Positions 24,801 through 32,532 of a stretch of DNA of 43,359 nt are shown here, one piece after another. Each line of letters begins with the position of its first letter. Position 1 is the first letter of the stretch. The notes under the pieces are model-generated. The model saw only the letters and a list, made by a program, of their open reading frames with translations, made no database searches and was not told the DNA's origin. The DNA comes from Paractinoplanes deccanensis (GTDB lineage: Bacteria; Actinomycetota; Actinomycetes; Mycobacteriales; Micromonosporaceae), in assembly GCF_016862115.1 (NCBI RefSeq), contig NZ_BOMI01000173.1, forward strand, positions 1 through 43,359, given 5' to 3'. Position numbers and translations under genes: made by a program.

Positions 24801-25417
24801 TCCAGCCTGGGATCGGCGGCCGCCTCGGCCGTCTTGATGACCAGCACGTGCGAGAAGCTCTCCGGGGTCACGGTGACCACCAGGTCGACACCCGGCAGAA
24901 CCTCCGCGTACGTGGCGTGGTCGCCCTCGACCGCCGGGGCCGGCAGGGCACCGGGCCAGCTCAGCGCCATCGATCGGCCGGCACGCTCGGCCGTGAGCAG
25001 CGGCCCGTCGCCGCCGCCGGAGAGCCGCAGGCCGAAGGTGACCGCCTTCGGGGTGATCGCTCCGTCCGCCGTGGGCGCGAGGGTCGCGTCGACCGGTTGC
25101 CAGGCGCCCTCGTGCTTCACGCGCACGGTCTGGGTGTGCTCGATCGACGTGAAGGTGCCGTCCGGGTCCGCGTACACGGTCCGGCGCTCACCGCGCAGCG
25201 AGCCGACCTCGACCCGCTGCCCGATCTGCTTCGCGTAGGCGGCGGCCTCGCTCTCGGTCGGCCGCAGCGGCGACTCCTCGGCGACCGGCGTCATCGCCGG
25301 CGCCGGTGCCGGTGCGGTGGCGTTCCCCGGGATCACCGCGTATCCCGCGAGCAGCGCCGCGAGCCCGGCGACGAGGCCGATCCCGCGGGCGCGCCGGCGC
25401 CTCTCCCCCGTTGCCAT
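21833..25417 (-). CDS. Secreted DNRLRE/LamG-domain protein, companion of the RHS toxin
   Basis: 1194 residues. Arg-rich n-region (RRRRARG) and hydrophobic helix form a signal peptide; an N-terminal module of about 200 residues matches the same module in the next gene upstream (SGGGDGP, YAEVLPGVDL, VLVIKT); a DNRLRE-like jelly-roll lies at about 300-490; a fibronectin-like middle follows; and two LamG/concanavalin-type jelly-rolls end the protein (about 730-940 and 960-1190), each ending near YFAGVVDDVRVYG or a similar pattern. Start: GGGAAGGG precedes the ATG at 25417, giving a classic signal peptide; an ATG at 25471 overlapping the upstream stop as ATGA is an alternative. Likely sugar or surface binding outside the cell; the relation to RHS is inferred from linkage. 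Confidence 0.85.
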   Translation of the reverse strand: MATGERRRRARGIGLVAGLAALLAGYAVIPGNATAPAPAPAMTPVAEESPLRPTESEAAAYAKQIGQRVEVGSLRGERRTVYADPDGTFTSIEHTQTVRVKHEGAWQPVDATLAPTADGAITPKAVTFGLRLSGGGDGPLLTAERAGRSMALSWPGALPAPAVEGDHATYAEVLPGVDLVVTVTPESFSHVLVIKTAEAAADPRLDEIEFGLKTTGVTVRENAGGDLTVADAGTGGPIFEAPQPTMWDSAEPAAAARSAVPQATAETPADTSTETPIDVEVDKDSVTLVPDPEMLADPATTFPVYLDPVYSTAKRTAYTMVASGYPSEEYWSFDGKADEGLGECPVSSGTCNGAGVKRLFFTVPTSAYLGSTILDAKFAITMVHTYNDEERGVSLYRASAGISTATNWSNQPATPELLAAVSPVNKQSSCSTGNQNVRFNAMGVVDDIRANSLKSVTFGLRASTESDHVGWKRFCGNGQLEVKYNHQPSVPSTSTMSSAPGGVCATTTVPVISAFPVLTVYVRDVDHASTHVENVRARIWLTWTTSTGTTGSKTYTTGWKAGDGKTPFRVTVSPGDVPQNTTIAWQAQGGDENGSWSNYSLPLCRFKIDRTAPPEPDIDSPEYLPLDAADNNSADAGACVEDNLDRGHVGKYTTFTFDVPGTDAVRYTYGIDEDPKYPLTPASAGGPVTVKGWTPEDAGLHFVKVRAYDAANNPSAVAECYFGVPNRRAAGEWNLSEDAGSATVADAREQNPMTVNPGVTLAVPGPGCLHVSPCERDRAASFTGRPDSYLATNSSALVDTEQSFAASAWVKLTDDTKNAVAVSQDGTGPFGFTLGYNAGSKKWTFLLPVTDVRNIGAFGVVSSVTAVKDEWTHLAGVYDAYKGVVQLYVNGVPQGTSANARRSAFTSWGAVQIGRSLNWGEYANYWTGSIAEVELYDRMLSGVELAAMIKRRPARLAYWQLTTQTDGKSGEYDKNAGRELLLEGGASLRYVDLQTAPWDVELPLIGAGEMILDGADDRARTAGPVVPTASSFSVSAYVRLAGPECAGGQTVLSQAGTRNSAFRIRCTPNDTWEVVVPNADAAPTASLTVTPRGDDEGPGSAPTSEIGGQHIAIVYDAHTRELKLYVAGEPVASETVAPDALFTASGGLQVGRALINGQYGEYFAGVVDDVRVYGGVLDDTTVQLLAQSEEQPQL

Positions 25418-25470
25418 GCCGCGGCCCTTCCCTGAGTTCGTGCTGATCTGGTGACGAGGACGAAGGTTCA

Positions 25471-28167
25471 TCAGCGGACCGCCGATCCGAAGGAGGCGGA
25501 GCCCTGCCAGGTGCCGGACACGGCCGGCGCGCCCGCGCCGATCGAGGACCACGAATAGGCGGTGACCTCGGCTGCGATGAACCGGGTCAGGTAGAGGCTC
25601 GCCCGGGACGAGTGCAGGTAGGCGCCGTCGAGCGCCATGGCGCTGTCCCCGGTCCGGATCGGGACGGCGGCGCCCGTTCCCGCGGCCGGGAAGCCGATCA
25701 CCGAGCCGGCGTCGCGGTGGTCGCCGTCGTCGTGACCCGGCGCGCCGACCACGAGCGTCTGGTCCGGACCCGGGGACAGGGTGACCTTCTCGCCGAAGTG
25801 ATCGCCCGGCTTCGCGTCCGGCTTGCGGACGCCGGTCACGACGGTGAAGCCCGTCGAGGTGAGGATGTAGGTGGAGGCCGCACCGCTGTCCCGGACCCCG
25901 TCCCCGTCGCCGCCGGGCGAGCCGATCGCCAGCAGCGAGTTCGTGGTGCCGGCGATCGGCACCATGTCGATCGACTTGCCGGTGGTGCCGTTCGGCGTGC
26001 CGCCCGCGACCTGGGCGAGCGACTTGACCGAGGTGCCGCTGATCGCGTGGGTGTACATGAACACCGCCCCGGACCACGTCCGGCCCGCGCCGTCCGTCCG
26101 TCCCGGCAGGCCGATCGCCAGGTGGTGCGGGGTGGCCGCGAGCGAGTAGCCGGCCCGGTCGTCCGTCCCCGTGCCGCCGACGGTCGCGTTGGACGACCCG
26201 AGCCGGTAGTGGACGATGCCCGAGTCGGTGCCGGTCAGGTCCTCGCCGGGCGCGCCCATGGCGAGGAACGGCTCACCGGACGGCGTGTTGCCCGCGGCGA
26301 CGGCGTAGCCGAGCCAGTCGCCGTTGCCGGGATCGTCGGCGAGGTCAGCGGACCCCTGGTCGTACCAGACTCCCCTGGCCAGCCCGGCCGGACCGCCGAA
26401 CAGCACGGCGACGCCGCCGGAGTTGGGCACCGTGCCCGCGTCCTCGTAGGGCGCGCCGGCCACGAGGTCGGCGCAGCCGTCCTGGTTGGCGTCGTAGCTG
26501 GCGAGCGAGAAGCCGAACTGGTCGCCGGCCTCGGCCACGTCCGGCACCCCGGCCGTGCCCTGGGACAGCGTCTGCGTCTGGCCGGAGCCGGCGTACTGGA
26601 CGGTCACCTGGCCCGCCTCGGCGAGGCCGTTCACCGCGGCGAAGGGAGCGCCGATCGCCACGTCGGCCGCGCCGTCGCCGTTGTAGTCGCTGTCCACGGC
26701 GATCCCACCCGGGCAACCCGCGACCGGGGCGTAGTGCAGGTAGTTGATCACAAGGGTGGGGTTGTTGCTGAAGGTCTTGTAGTACGAGTTGTCGGTCTCG
26801 TTGGGCGAGCGCAGCGCGACCGTCACGTTTCCCCAGCTGCCGGCGGCCGCCGACCGGACGATGGCGGTGGCGTCGAACTTGAGGGCCGCGGCCGGGCAGG
26901 CCGTCGAGAAGCCCCCGGCGACCGTCTGGGACGACAGGATCGCGCCCCACGCCGGCTGGGCGTTCCAGGTGGTCGTCGCGCCCGCGTAGCCGGTGTTCCA
27001 GAGGTCGACCTGGCGCGGGGTGCACGAGGCCGAGTGCGTCTCGGTGATCGCCAGGTAGGCCGAGGAGATGTACTTGCCGGCGATCGGGGTGACGCTGACG
27101 TCCAGGTCGAAGAAGGACCGGTACTTGTTGGTCCCGCCGTTGTTGGTGCCGACCGGGGCGTTGCCCGAGGCGTTGAGGTAGTTGACCGTGGGGTTGCCGG
27201 AGTCGACCTTGACCCAGTTGGACCGGGCAGCCGTCACGCCGGGGTCGATGTAGACCGGGTACCGCGTCGCGGCCGCGTCGAGCATCGCCCGGTCCGGCAT
27301 CACCACGAGCGACGCCTTGGCCAGCGAGGTCCGCATGGCGCGCACGCGCGCGGCGCCGGCGTCCCACATCAGGGGCGCGTTGCCCGCGAGCACGACCTTG
27401 CCCTTCGCGTCGGCGGCCCGCAGGTTGCCGGCGGAGTCCGCCGCCACTGTCAGGCCGTCGGCGGCGACGGAGAAGGCGAGGCGGTCGAGCTTCGGGTTGG
27501 CCGCGGCCTCCCGGCTCTTCACCACCAGCACCTGCGAATACCCGTCCACGTCGGCCTTGAGCTGGAGGTCGACGCCGGGTAGCACCTCGGGATAGGTGGC
27601 GGTGTCGCCGTCGAGGGCCGGCCGGGGAAGCGGTCCGACCGGTGAGCCGAGCCGCAGCGTGCCGGCGCCCTCGGCGACCGCGACCATCGGCCCGTCGCCG
27701 CCGCCGGAGAACACCAGCCCGGTGGCGGTGGCGCCGGGGCGCACCGACCCGTCGGCGGCGAACGCCAGCTTCGTGTCGACGGGCGTCCACCGGCCGTCGC
27801 GCTTGACGCGCACCGGGCGGTAGCGGTGCTCGTACCGGACGGAACCGTCCGGCATCGCCCATGCCTGGTCGTACTCGCTGGTCAGCTCGGCGATGCCGAC
27901 CTTGGCCCGGCAGTGCCGGGCCGCGTCGCGGGCGACCGCCTCGGCCACGTCGCCGGTGGGGCAGGCGACGGGAGCCGCGGCGGCCACCGGGGTGGCACCG
28001 GCCGCTACGGCAGGGGCGCCGGCCGCTCCCACGGCCGGCCGGCCGGCGCCCGGAAGCCCGGACGGAGCGGCGAGATAGACGATGAGGAGCATCGATGCCA
28101 GCGCACCGACGCGTGTGTCCAATTTGGACACAAAACGACGCACAGGGCGTCCCTGAACAGACGACAT
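25471..28167 (-). CDS. Secreted DNRLRE/FG-GAP beta-propeller protein, first gene of the toxin locus
   Basis: 898 residues. N-terminal signal/anchor helix (about 18-40), an N-terminal module homologous to that of the LamG protein (SGGGDGP, YPEVLPGVDL, VLVVKS), a DNRLRE-like domain (LWNTGYAGATTTWNAQPAW), then an integrin-alpha-like propeller from about 485 with calcium-loop repeats such as DSDYNGDGAADVAIGAP and DANQDGCADLVAGAP. Start: ATG at 28167 is preceded by AGGGA; the adjacent GTG at 28170 is an alternative. The TGA overlaps a potential ATG of the next gene by ATGA, indicating coupling. FG-GAP propellers bind proteins or matrix; role here unknown. A 19-bp perfect palindrome lies in its early codons. 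Confidence 0.87.
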   Translation of the reverse strand: MSSVQGRPVRRFVSKLDTRVGALASMLLIVYLAAPSGLPGAGRPAVGAAGAPAVAAGATPVAAAAPVACPTGDVAEAVARDAARHCRAKVGIAELTSEYDQAWAMPDGSVRYEHRYRPVRVKRDGRWTPVDTKLAFAADGSVRPGATATGLVFSGGGDGPMVAVAEGAGTLRLGSPVGPLPRPALDGDTATYPEVLPGVDLQLKADVDGYSQVLVVKSREAAANPKLDRLAFSVAADGLTVAADSAGNLRAADAKGKVVLAGNAPLMWDAGAARVRAMRTSLAKASLVVMPDRAMLDAAATRYPVYIDPGVTAARSNWVKVDSGNPTVNYLNASGNAPVGTNNGGTNKYRSFFDLDVSVTPIAGKYISSAYLAITETHSASCTPRQVDLWNTGYAGATTTWNAQPAWGAILSSQTVAGGFSTACPAAALKFDATAIVRSAAAGSWGNVTVALRSPNETDNSYYKTFSNNPTLVINYLHYAPVAGCPGGIAVDSDYNGDGAADVAIGAPFAAVNGLAEAGQVTVQYAGSGQTQTLSQGTAGVPDVAEAGDQFGFSLASYDANQDGCADLVAGAPYEDAGTVPNSGGVAVLFGGPAGLARGVWYDQGSADLADDPGNGDWLGYAVAAGNTPSGEPFLAMGAPGEDLTGTDSGIVHYRLGSSNATVGGTGTDDRAGYSLAATPHHLAIGLPGRTDGAGRTWSGAVFMYTHAISGTSVKSLAQVAGGTPNGTTGKSIDMVPIAGTTNSLLAIGSPGGDGDGVRDSGAASTYILTSTGFTVVTGVRKPDAKPGDHFGEKVTLSPGPDQTLVVGAPGHDDGDHRDAGSVIGFPAAGTGAAVPIRTGDSAMALDGAYLHSSRASLYLTRFIAAEVTAYSWSSIGAGAPAVSGTWQGSASFGSAVR
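28114..28132. promoter_or_regulatory. 19-bp perfect palindrome inside the start of the toxin locus
   Basis: TGTGTCCAATTTGGACACA: arms of 9 bp around one central base, much more AT-rich than its surroundings. It covers about codons 13-18 of the FG-GAP gene. Size and symmetry fit a dimeric repressor or activator site. No regulator gene adjoins. Function inferred only. Confidence 0.4.
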
Positions 28168-28323
28168 CACACATCCCTATGACGAGATCTCAGTGACCGA
28201 CTGCGACGCCCCACGCACAGCCAGATAGATGATCAAGACAATGCAGGACCGTCGATCGTTTGTCCAGACCGCGTTCAAAGAATTCTCACAGGTTCCGGCA
28301 GGAAACCTTCCCGTAACCAGATG

Positions 28324-28329
28324 TTGACA
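28324..28329 (+). promoter_or_regulatory. Possible -35 element of the sugar ABC operon
   Basis: TTGACA is perfect, but no good -10 follows at 16-19 nt. It lies in the 229-nt divergent region 28168-28396 between the toxin locus and the ABC operon; I see no other clear site there except the GAGGAG ribosome site at 28385-28390. Confidence 0.3.
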
Positions 28330-28396
28330 TTGAGTCATATCGATCAGAGGCTGGGCATGCGCCACTCGACCGCTCCCACCAGCTGAGGAGTCCGAT

Positions 28397-29746
28397 GTGA
28401 AGGCTGTGAAACGCTTCAGCGCCGCTCTGCTCGTGCTCTGCCTCGCCGCCTGCACCGGCGACTCGGCCGGCGACGACGGTGGCTCCGCCGCACCGCCGGC
28501 CGCTCAGGCCGACATCGACAAGGCTCTGCAGACCCCCACCAAGCTCGTCTTCTGGACCTGGGTCCCGGACATCCAGAAGGAGGTCACCCTCTTCGAGCAG
28601 AAGTACCCGGCGATCGACGTCGAGGTCGTCAACGCCGGCCAGGGCGAGCCGCAGTACACCAAGCTGCGCACCGCCCTCAAGGCCGGCTCCGGCGCCCCCG
28701 ACGTCGCGCAGATCGAGTTCCAGTACATCCCGACGTTCTCGCTCACCAAGAGCCTGGTGGACCTCCGGCCGTACGGAGCGGAGGCGCTCAAGGACACGTT
28801 CGTCGACTGGACGTGGAACCAGGTCACCGGTGCGAACGGCGAGATCTGGGGCTATCCGCAGGACACCGGCCCGATGGGCATGCTGTACCGCAAGGACATC
28901 TTCGACAAGCACGGCATCGCCGTCCCCAAGACGTGGGACGAGTTCGCCGCCGCGGCCCGCAAGCTGCACGCCGCCGACCCGAACGTCTACCTGACCAACC
29001 TGGCGTCCAACCAGAACGGCGCCTGGATGGGCCTGCTCTGGCAGGCCGGCGCGAAGCCGTTCACCAACACCGGCCCGGAGTCGGTCACCGTGAGCCTGAA
29101 CGACGACGTCTCCAAGAAGGTCGGCTCCTACTGGGGCGGGCTGATCGCCGAGGGCGTGGTCTCGGCGGACGCCGACTTCACCGACGCCTGGTACCAGGCC
29201 CTCAACCGGGGCAAGTACGCGACGTGGCTGACCGCCGCCTGGGGGCCGGTCTTCCTCACCGGCAGCGCGAAATCGACGACCGGCAAATGGCGTGCCGCGC
29301 CGTTGCCGCAATGGCAGTCCGGCGGCCAGGAGGTCTCCGGAAACTGGGGCGGCTCCACCAGCGCGGTCATCACCGGCACGAAGAACCCGATCGCCGCGGC
29401 GAAGTTCGCGGAGTTCCTCAACACCGATCCGGAATCCACCAAGAAGCTCGCGCTGGAGCAGTTCCTGTTCCCGGCGACCAAGGCGGTTCTCGCCGATCCC
29501 GCGTTCACCGGCCAGAAGCCCGAGTTCTACGGCGGGCAGGCGGTCAACCAGGAGTTCGCGCGGATCAGCGACACGGTCGACAAGCAGTTCCAGTGGCCGC
29601 CCTTCCTCGACCAGGCCGTCAACGACTGGGACGAGACGGTCGGCAAGTCGTTCGCCGACAAGTCCGACACGAGCGCCGCGCTCGACGAATGGCAGAAACG
29701 CGTCACCGACTACGCCAAGAACCAGGGTTTCAAGGTCAACGAATGA
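28397..29746 (+). CDS. Sugar ABC transporter substrate-binding lipoprotein
   Basis: 449 residues, family-1 extracellular solute-binding protein. Lipobox L-A-A-C with lipidated C19 after a short signal, a Gly/Ser/Asp linker, then the two-lobed fold (LVFWTWVPDIQKEVTLFEQ near the start). It should capture a sugar outside the membrane for the two permeases that follow. The GTG start has GAGGAG 6 nt upstream. The stop overlaps the next ATG (ATGA). Because the operon ends in a GH42 beta-galactosidase remnant, a beta-galactoside ligand is plausible but not shown. Confidence 0.92.
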   Translation: MKAVKRFSAALLVLCLAACTGDSAGDDGGSAAPPAAQADIDKALQTPTKLVFWTWVPDIQKEVTLFEQKYPAIDVEVVNAGQGEPQYTKLRTALKAGSGAPDVAQIEFQYIPTFSLTKSLVDLRPYGAEALKDTFVDWTWNQVTGANGEIWGYPQDTGPMGMLYRKDIFDKHGIAVPKTWDEFAAAARKLHAADPNVYLTNLASNQNGAWMGLLWQAGAKPFTNTGPESVTVSLNDDVSKKVGSYWGGLIAEGVVSADADFTDAWYQALNRGKYATWLTAAWGPVFLTGSAKSTTGKWRAAPLPQWQSGGQEVSGNWGGSTSAVITGTKNPIAAAKFAEFLNTDPESTKKLALEQFLFPATKAVLADPAFTGQKPEFYGGQAVNQEFARISDTVDKQFQWPPFLDQAVNDWDETVGKSFADKSDTSAALDEWQKRVTDYAKNQGFKVNE

Positions 29747-30612
29747 ACACGCACGCGAAAAGCGGCTACCTTTTCGTGGCGCCGTTCCTGCTCGTCTTCG
29801 CCGCGATGCTCGTCGCGCCGCTGGCGTACGCGGCCTATCTGAGCCTCTTCCGCGAGCAGCTGATCGGCGGCACGGTGTTCGCCGGTTTCGAGAATTACAC
29901 GCGCGCCCTGCAGGACGACCGTCTCATGGACGGCGTCCTGCGGGTCGCCCGCTTCTTCGTCATCCAGGTGCCGCTGATGCTGGCGCTCTCGCTCGCCTCC
30001 GCCCTGGCCATCGACAGCGGCCTGCTCCGATTCGCCAAGGTCTTCCGGCTCGGCATTTTCATTCCGTACGCCGTTCCGGCGGTCGTCGCGACGCTCATGT
30101 GGGGCTATCTCTACGGGCCCGACTTCGGCCCGTTCGCGCAACTGGCCGGCAAACTCGGGCTGCCGGCGCCCCCGTTCCTCAGCGACGACTGGATGCTCGG
30201 CTCGATGGCGAACATCGTCACCTGGGAGTTCGTCGGCTACAACATGATCATCCTGTATGCCGCGCTGCGCGCCGTCCCGCACGATCTGTACGAGGCGGCG
30301 GCCGTCGACGGCGCGGGAGCCTGGCGCATCGCGTGGAGCATCAAGATACCCGCGCTGCGCCCGGCGCTGCTGTTGTGCCTCATCTTCTCGGTGATCGGCA
30401 GCTTCCAGCTCTTCGCCGAGCCGCAATTGCTGCAACGTCTCGCGCCGAGCGTCATCGACAGCGGTTACACCCCCAATCTGTACGCCTATACGCTCGCGTT
30501 CACGGGCCAGGAAGTGAACTACGCGGCGGCGGTCTCCTTCCTGCTCGGCGCCGTGATCGTGGTGGCCTCGTACACGGTCCTGTTCGTCAGCGGCCGAAGG
30601 AGCCGGTCATGA
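29743..30612 (+). CDS. Sugar ABC transporter permease, MalF type
   Basis: 289 residues, about six membrane helices. The EAA loop reads EAAAVDGAGAWRIAWSIKIP, which docks to the ATPase. The start ATG overlaps the upstream stop and its own stop overlaps the next ATG (both ATGA), so the importer genes are translationally coupled. No ATPase gene is present; actinomycete sugar importers commonly share a distant MsiK-type ATPase, the likely case here. Confidence 0.93.
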   Translation: MNTHAKSGYLFVAPFLLVFAAMLVAPLAYAAYLSLFREQLIGGTVFAGFENYTRALQDDRLMDGVLRVARFFVIQVPLMLALSLASALAIDSGLLRFAKVFRLGIFIPYAVPAVVATLMWGYLYGPDFGPFAQLAGKLGLPAPPFLSDDWMLGSMANIVTWEFVGYNMIILYAALRAVPHDLYEAAAVDGAGAWRIAWSIKIPALRPALLLCLIFSVIGSFQLFAEPQLLQRLAPSVIDSGYTPNLYAYTLAFTGQEVNYAAAVSFLLGAVIVVASYTVLFVSGRRSRS

Positions 30613-31520
30613 CCGGCACCCTGGAAAGGACCGGGACCGCCGCGCCGGCCCGGCACCGCAAATCGCTCGCCAGCCGACGCAGCAACGTGCTGACCCTCGG
30701 CATGCTGGCCCTGCTCGTCTATTTCCTGCTGCCGCTGTTCTGGCTGGGGGTCGCGTCGACGAAGAGCACCGAGGACCTGTTCTCCACGTTCGGGCTCTGG
30801 TTCGCCGGTGACCTCAACCTGTTCACCAACATCAAGGAGACGTTCACGTACGGCGACGGCGTCTACCTGCGGTGGATGCTGAACACACTGTTCTACTCGC
30901 TCGTCAGCGCGGGCGGGGCGGCGTTCCTCGCGGCGCTCGGCGGATACGGCTTCGCGAAATACCGGTTCCGGGGCAACAACGCGCTGTTCGGTCTCGTGCT
31001 CGGCTCCATCATGGTGCCGACGACAGCGCTCGCGATTCCCACCTATCTGCTGTTCAGCAAGGTCGGCATGGTGAACACGCCGCTCGCGATCATCCTGCCG
31101 TCGCTGGTCAGCCCGTTCGGGCTCTACCTGATGCGGATCTACGCGCAGGACGCCGTGCCGGACAGCCTGATCGAGGCCGGCCGCATCGACGGCGCCGGCG
31201 AGATGAGCATCTTCTTCCGGCTCGCGCTGCGCTCGCTCGCCCCGGGGATCATCACGGTGCTGCTGTTCACGCTGGTGGCGACGTGGAACAACTACTTCCT
31301 GCCGCTGATCATGCTGAACGATCCGGACCTCTACCCGATCACGGTCGGGCTGGCGGCGTGGTCCTCGCAGTCGGCCGGCGGGGGCAGCGGGTCGACCGGC
31401 GAGCTGCTGGCGCTGGTGGTCACCGGGTCGATGCTGTCCATCATTCCGCTGATCGCCGCGTTCCTGCTGTTGCAGCGCTATTGGCAATCGGGGCTGTCGG
31501 CCGGAGGGGTGAAGGGGTGA
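30609..31520 (+). CDS. Sugar ABC transporter permease, MalG type
   Basis: 303 residues, six helices after a cytoplasmic N-terminus of about 30 residues. EAA loop: EAGRIDGAGEMSIFFRLALR. It pairs with the MalF-type protein to form the channel. It overlaps the upstream gene by ATGA, and its TGA overlaps the GTG of the GH42 remnant (GTGA, 31517-31520), so the broken glycosidase was originally the fourth coupled gene. Confidence 0.93.
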   Translation: MTGTLERTGTAAPARHRKSLASRRSNVLTLGMLALLVYFLLPLFWLGVASTKSTEDLFSTFGLWFAGDLNLFTNIKETFTYGDGVYLRWMLNTLFYSLVSAGGAAFLAALGGYGFAKYRFRGNNALFGLVLGSIMVPTTALAIPTYLLFSKVGMVNTPLAIILPSLVSPFGLYLMRIYAQDAVPDSLIEAGRIDGAGEMSIFFRLALRSLAPGIITVLLFTLVATWNNYFLPLIMLNDPDLYPITVGLAAWSSQSAGGGSGSTGELLALVVTGSMLSIIPLIAAFLLLQRYWQSGLSAGGVKG

Positions 31521-32321
31521 CAGTTCTTTTCGGGGCCGCCTATCACCACGAATATCAGCCGTACGAGCGCCTGGCGGAAGACCTCGACCTCCCCCGCACC
31601 GACCCGATGCCCGCCCGCCTGGCCGAGGCCGCCGGCGTCACCCACGACGAGTTCACCACCATCGACACCCCCGTCCCGGTACGCCGCGCAAGCCCGCCGG
31701 CCCTCGCGCCCGGCCGGCCCCACACCCACCAGCCGGCCCGGTCAACCCAGCGCCGGCCTCGCATCCGCCGACCGACCCCGTCAGCCCCGCGCCGGCCTCG
31801 CATCCGCCGACGAACCCCGTCAGCCCCGCGCCGGCCTTGCACCCGCCGACCAACCCCGTCAGCCCCGCGCCAAGGGCGGCCGTCCGCCCGCTGTTCTGCC
31901 CGCCGGGCGCCGCCGCGACCCGCTGGATCGACGGCCTGCGGGCCACCGGTGCGCGAACGCTCGCCAACTACGAACACCGCACTGCGGCCGCTGGCCCGCC
32001 GTGACCAGCACCTCCTACAGCCGCGGCCACATCACCTACGGGGGAACACTGCCTAACATCGGCTTCGCCGCCGCCCTGCTGCGCTGGCTGGTCCCCCAGC
32101 CGTCCACCCCGTGGCACCCGGCCACCCCGAGCGTCACCGCGACGTCCGCCACCGCCACCGACGGCCGCCGCGTCCACTTCCCGCACAACTGGTCGTGGGA
32201 GCCCGCCGTCGCCCAGCCCATCGTCCCGCTGGCCGACCTCCTCACCGGCACGTCGTTTCCCGCGGGCGCCCGCGTCCAGCTCGGCGCCGGGGCCGTCCGG
32301 GTCTTCGTGGAGATCCACTAA
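31517..32321 (+). pseudogene. GH42 beta-galactosidase remnant (frameshifted, internally deleted)
   Basis: The GTG at 31517 starts VTVLFGAAYHHEYQPYERL, the typical GH42 N-terminus, but the catalytic barrel is missing. From about 31681 the sense lies in another frame (Pro-rich repeats, then LFCPPGAAATRWIDGL and LANYEH). From about 31980 a third frame gives GRWPAVTSTSYSRGHITYGG, LRWLVP and HNWSWEP to a stop at 32321, the GH42 C-terminal domains. Only about 268 codons remain where the family has about 650-700. The ends match one intact gene in order, so this is a decayed gene, not several small ones. The enzyme would have hydrolysed terminal beta-galactosides taken up by the importer. Confidence 0.85.
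31751..31867 (+). repeat. Three 39-bp tandem repeats in the GH42 remnant
   Basis: Units begin at 31751, 31790 and 31829, nearly identical, followed by a short partial copy. In the frame that continues into the C-terminal GH42 sequence they read as Pro-rich SHPPTDPVSPAPA-like units. They sit where the catalytic domain should be. Confidence 0.9.
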
Positions 32322-32532
32322 CCGTTCGGTGAGATCCGATGTGCTGCGCCGTGCGGTCCGCGGCGGCGGTGGGTGCGGCGCACCGCCTGGAGCACCCTGG
32401 GGCCTGCTGGTCATGACGTTCCTGCTCGGCCTCACCAGCGGCGAGGGCACGTCGCAGAGCCGCTGATCAGCCGGCTCGCCGCTGACGCTCGGGGCGCGCC
32501 ACGGGTGACTCGCGGGGCTACCATCGGTCCTC

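Noticed and set aside
32341..32466. 41-codon frame beginning GTG with a short hydrophobic segment (LLVMTFLLGLT)
   Set aside because: No ribosome site, poor codon pattern and no family; it may be a scrap of older sequence next to the GH42 remnant.
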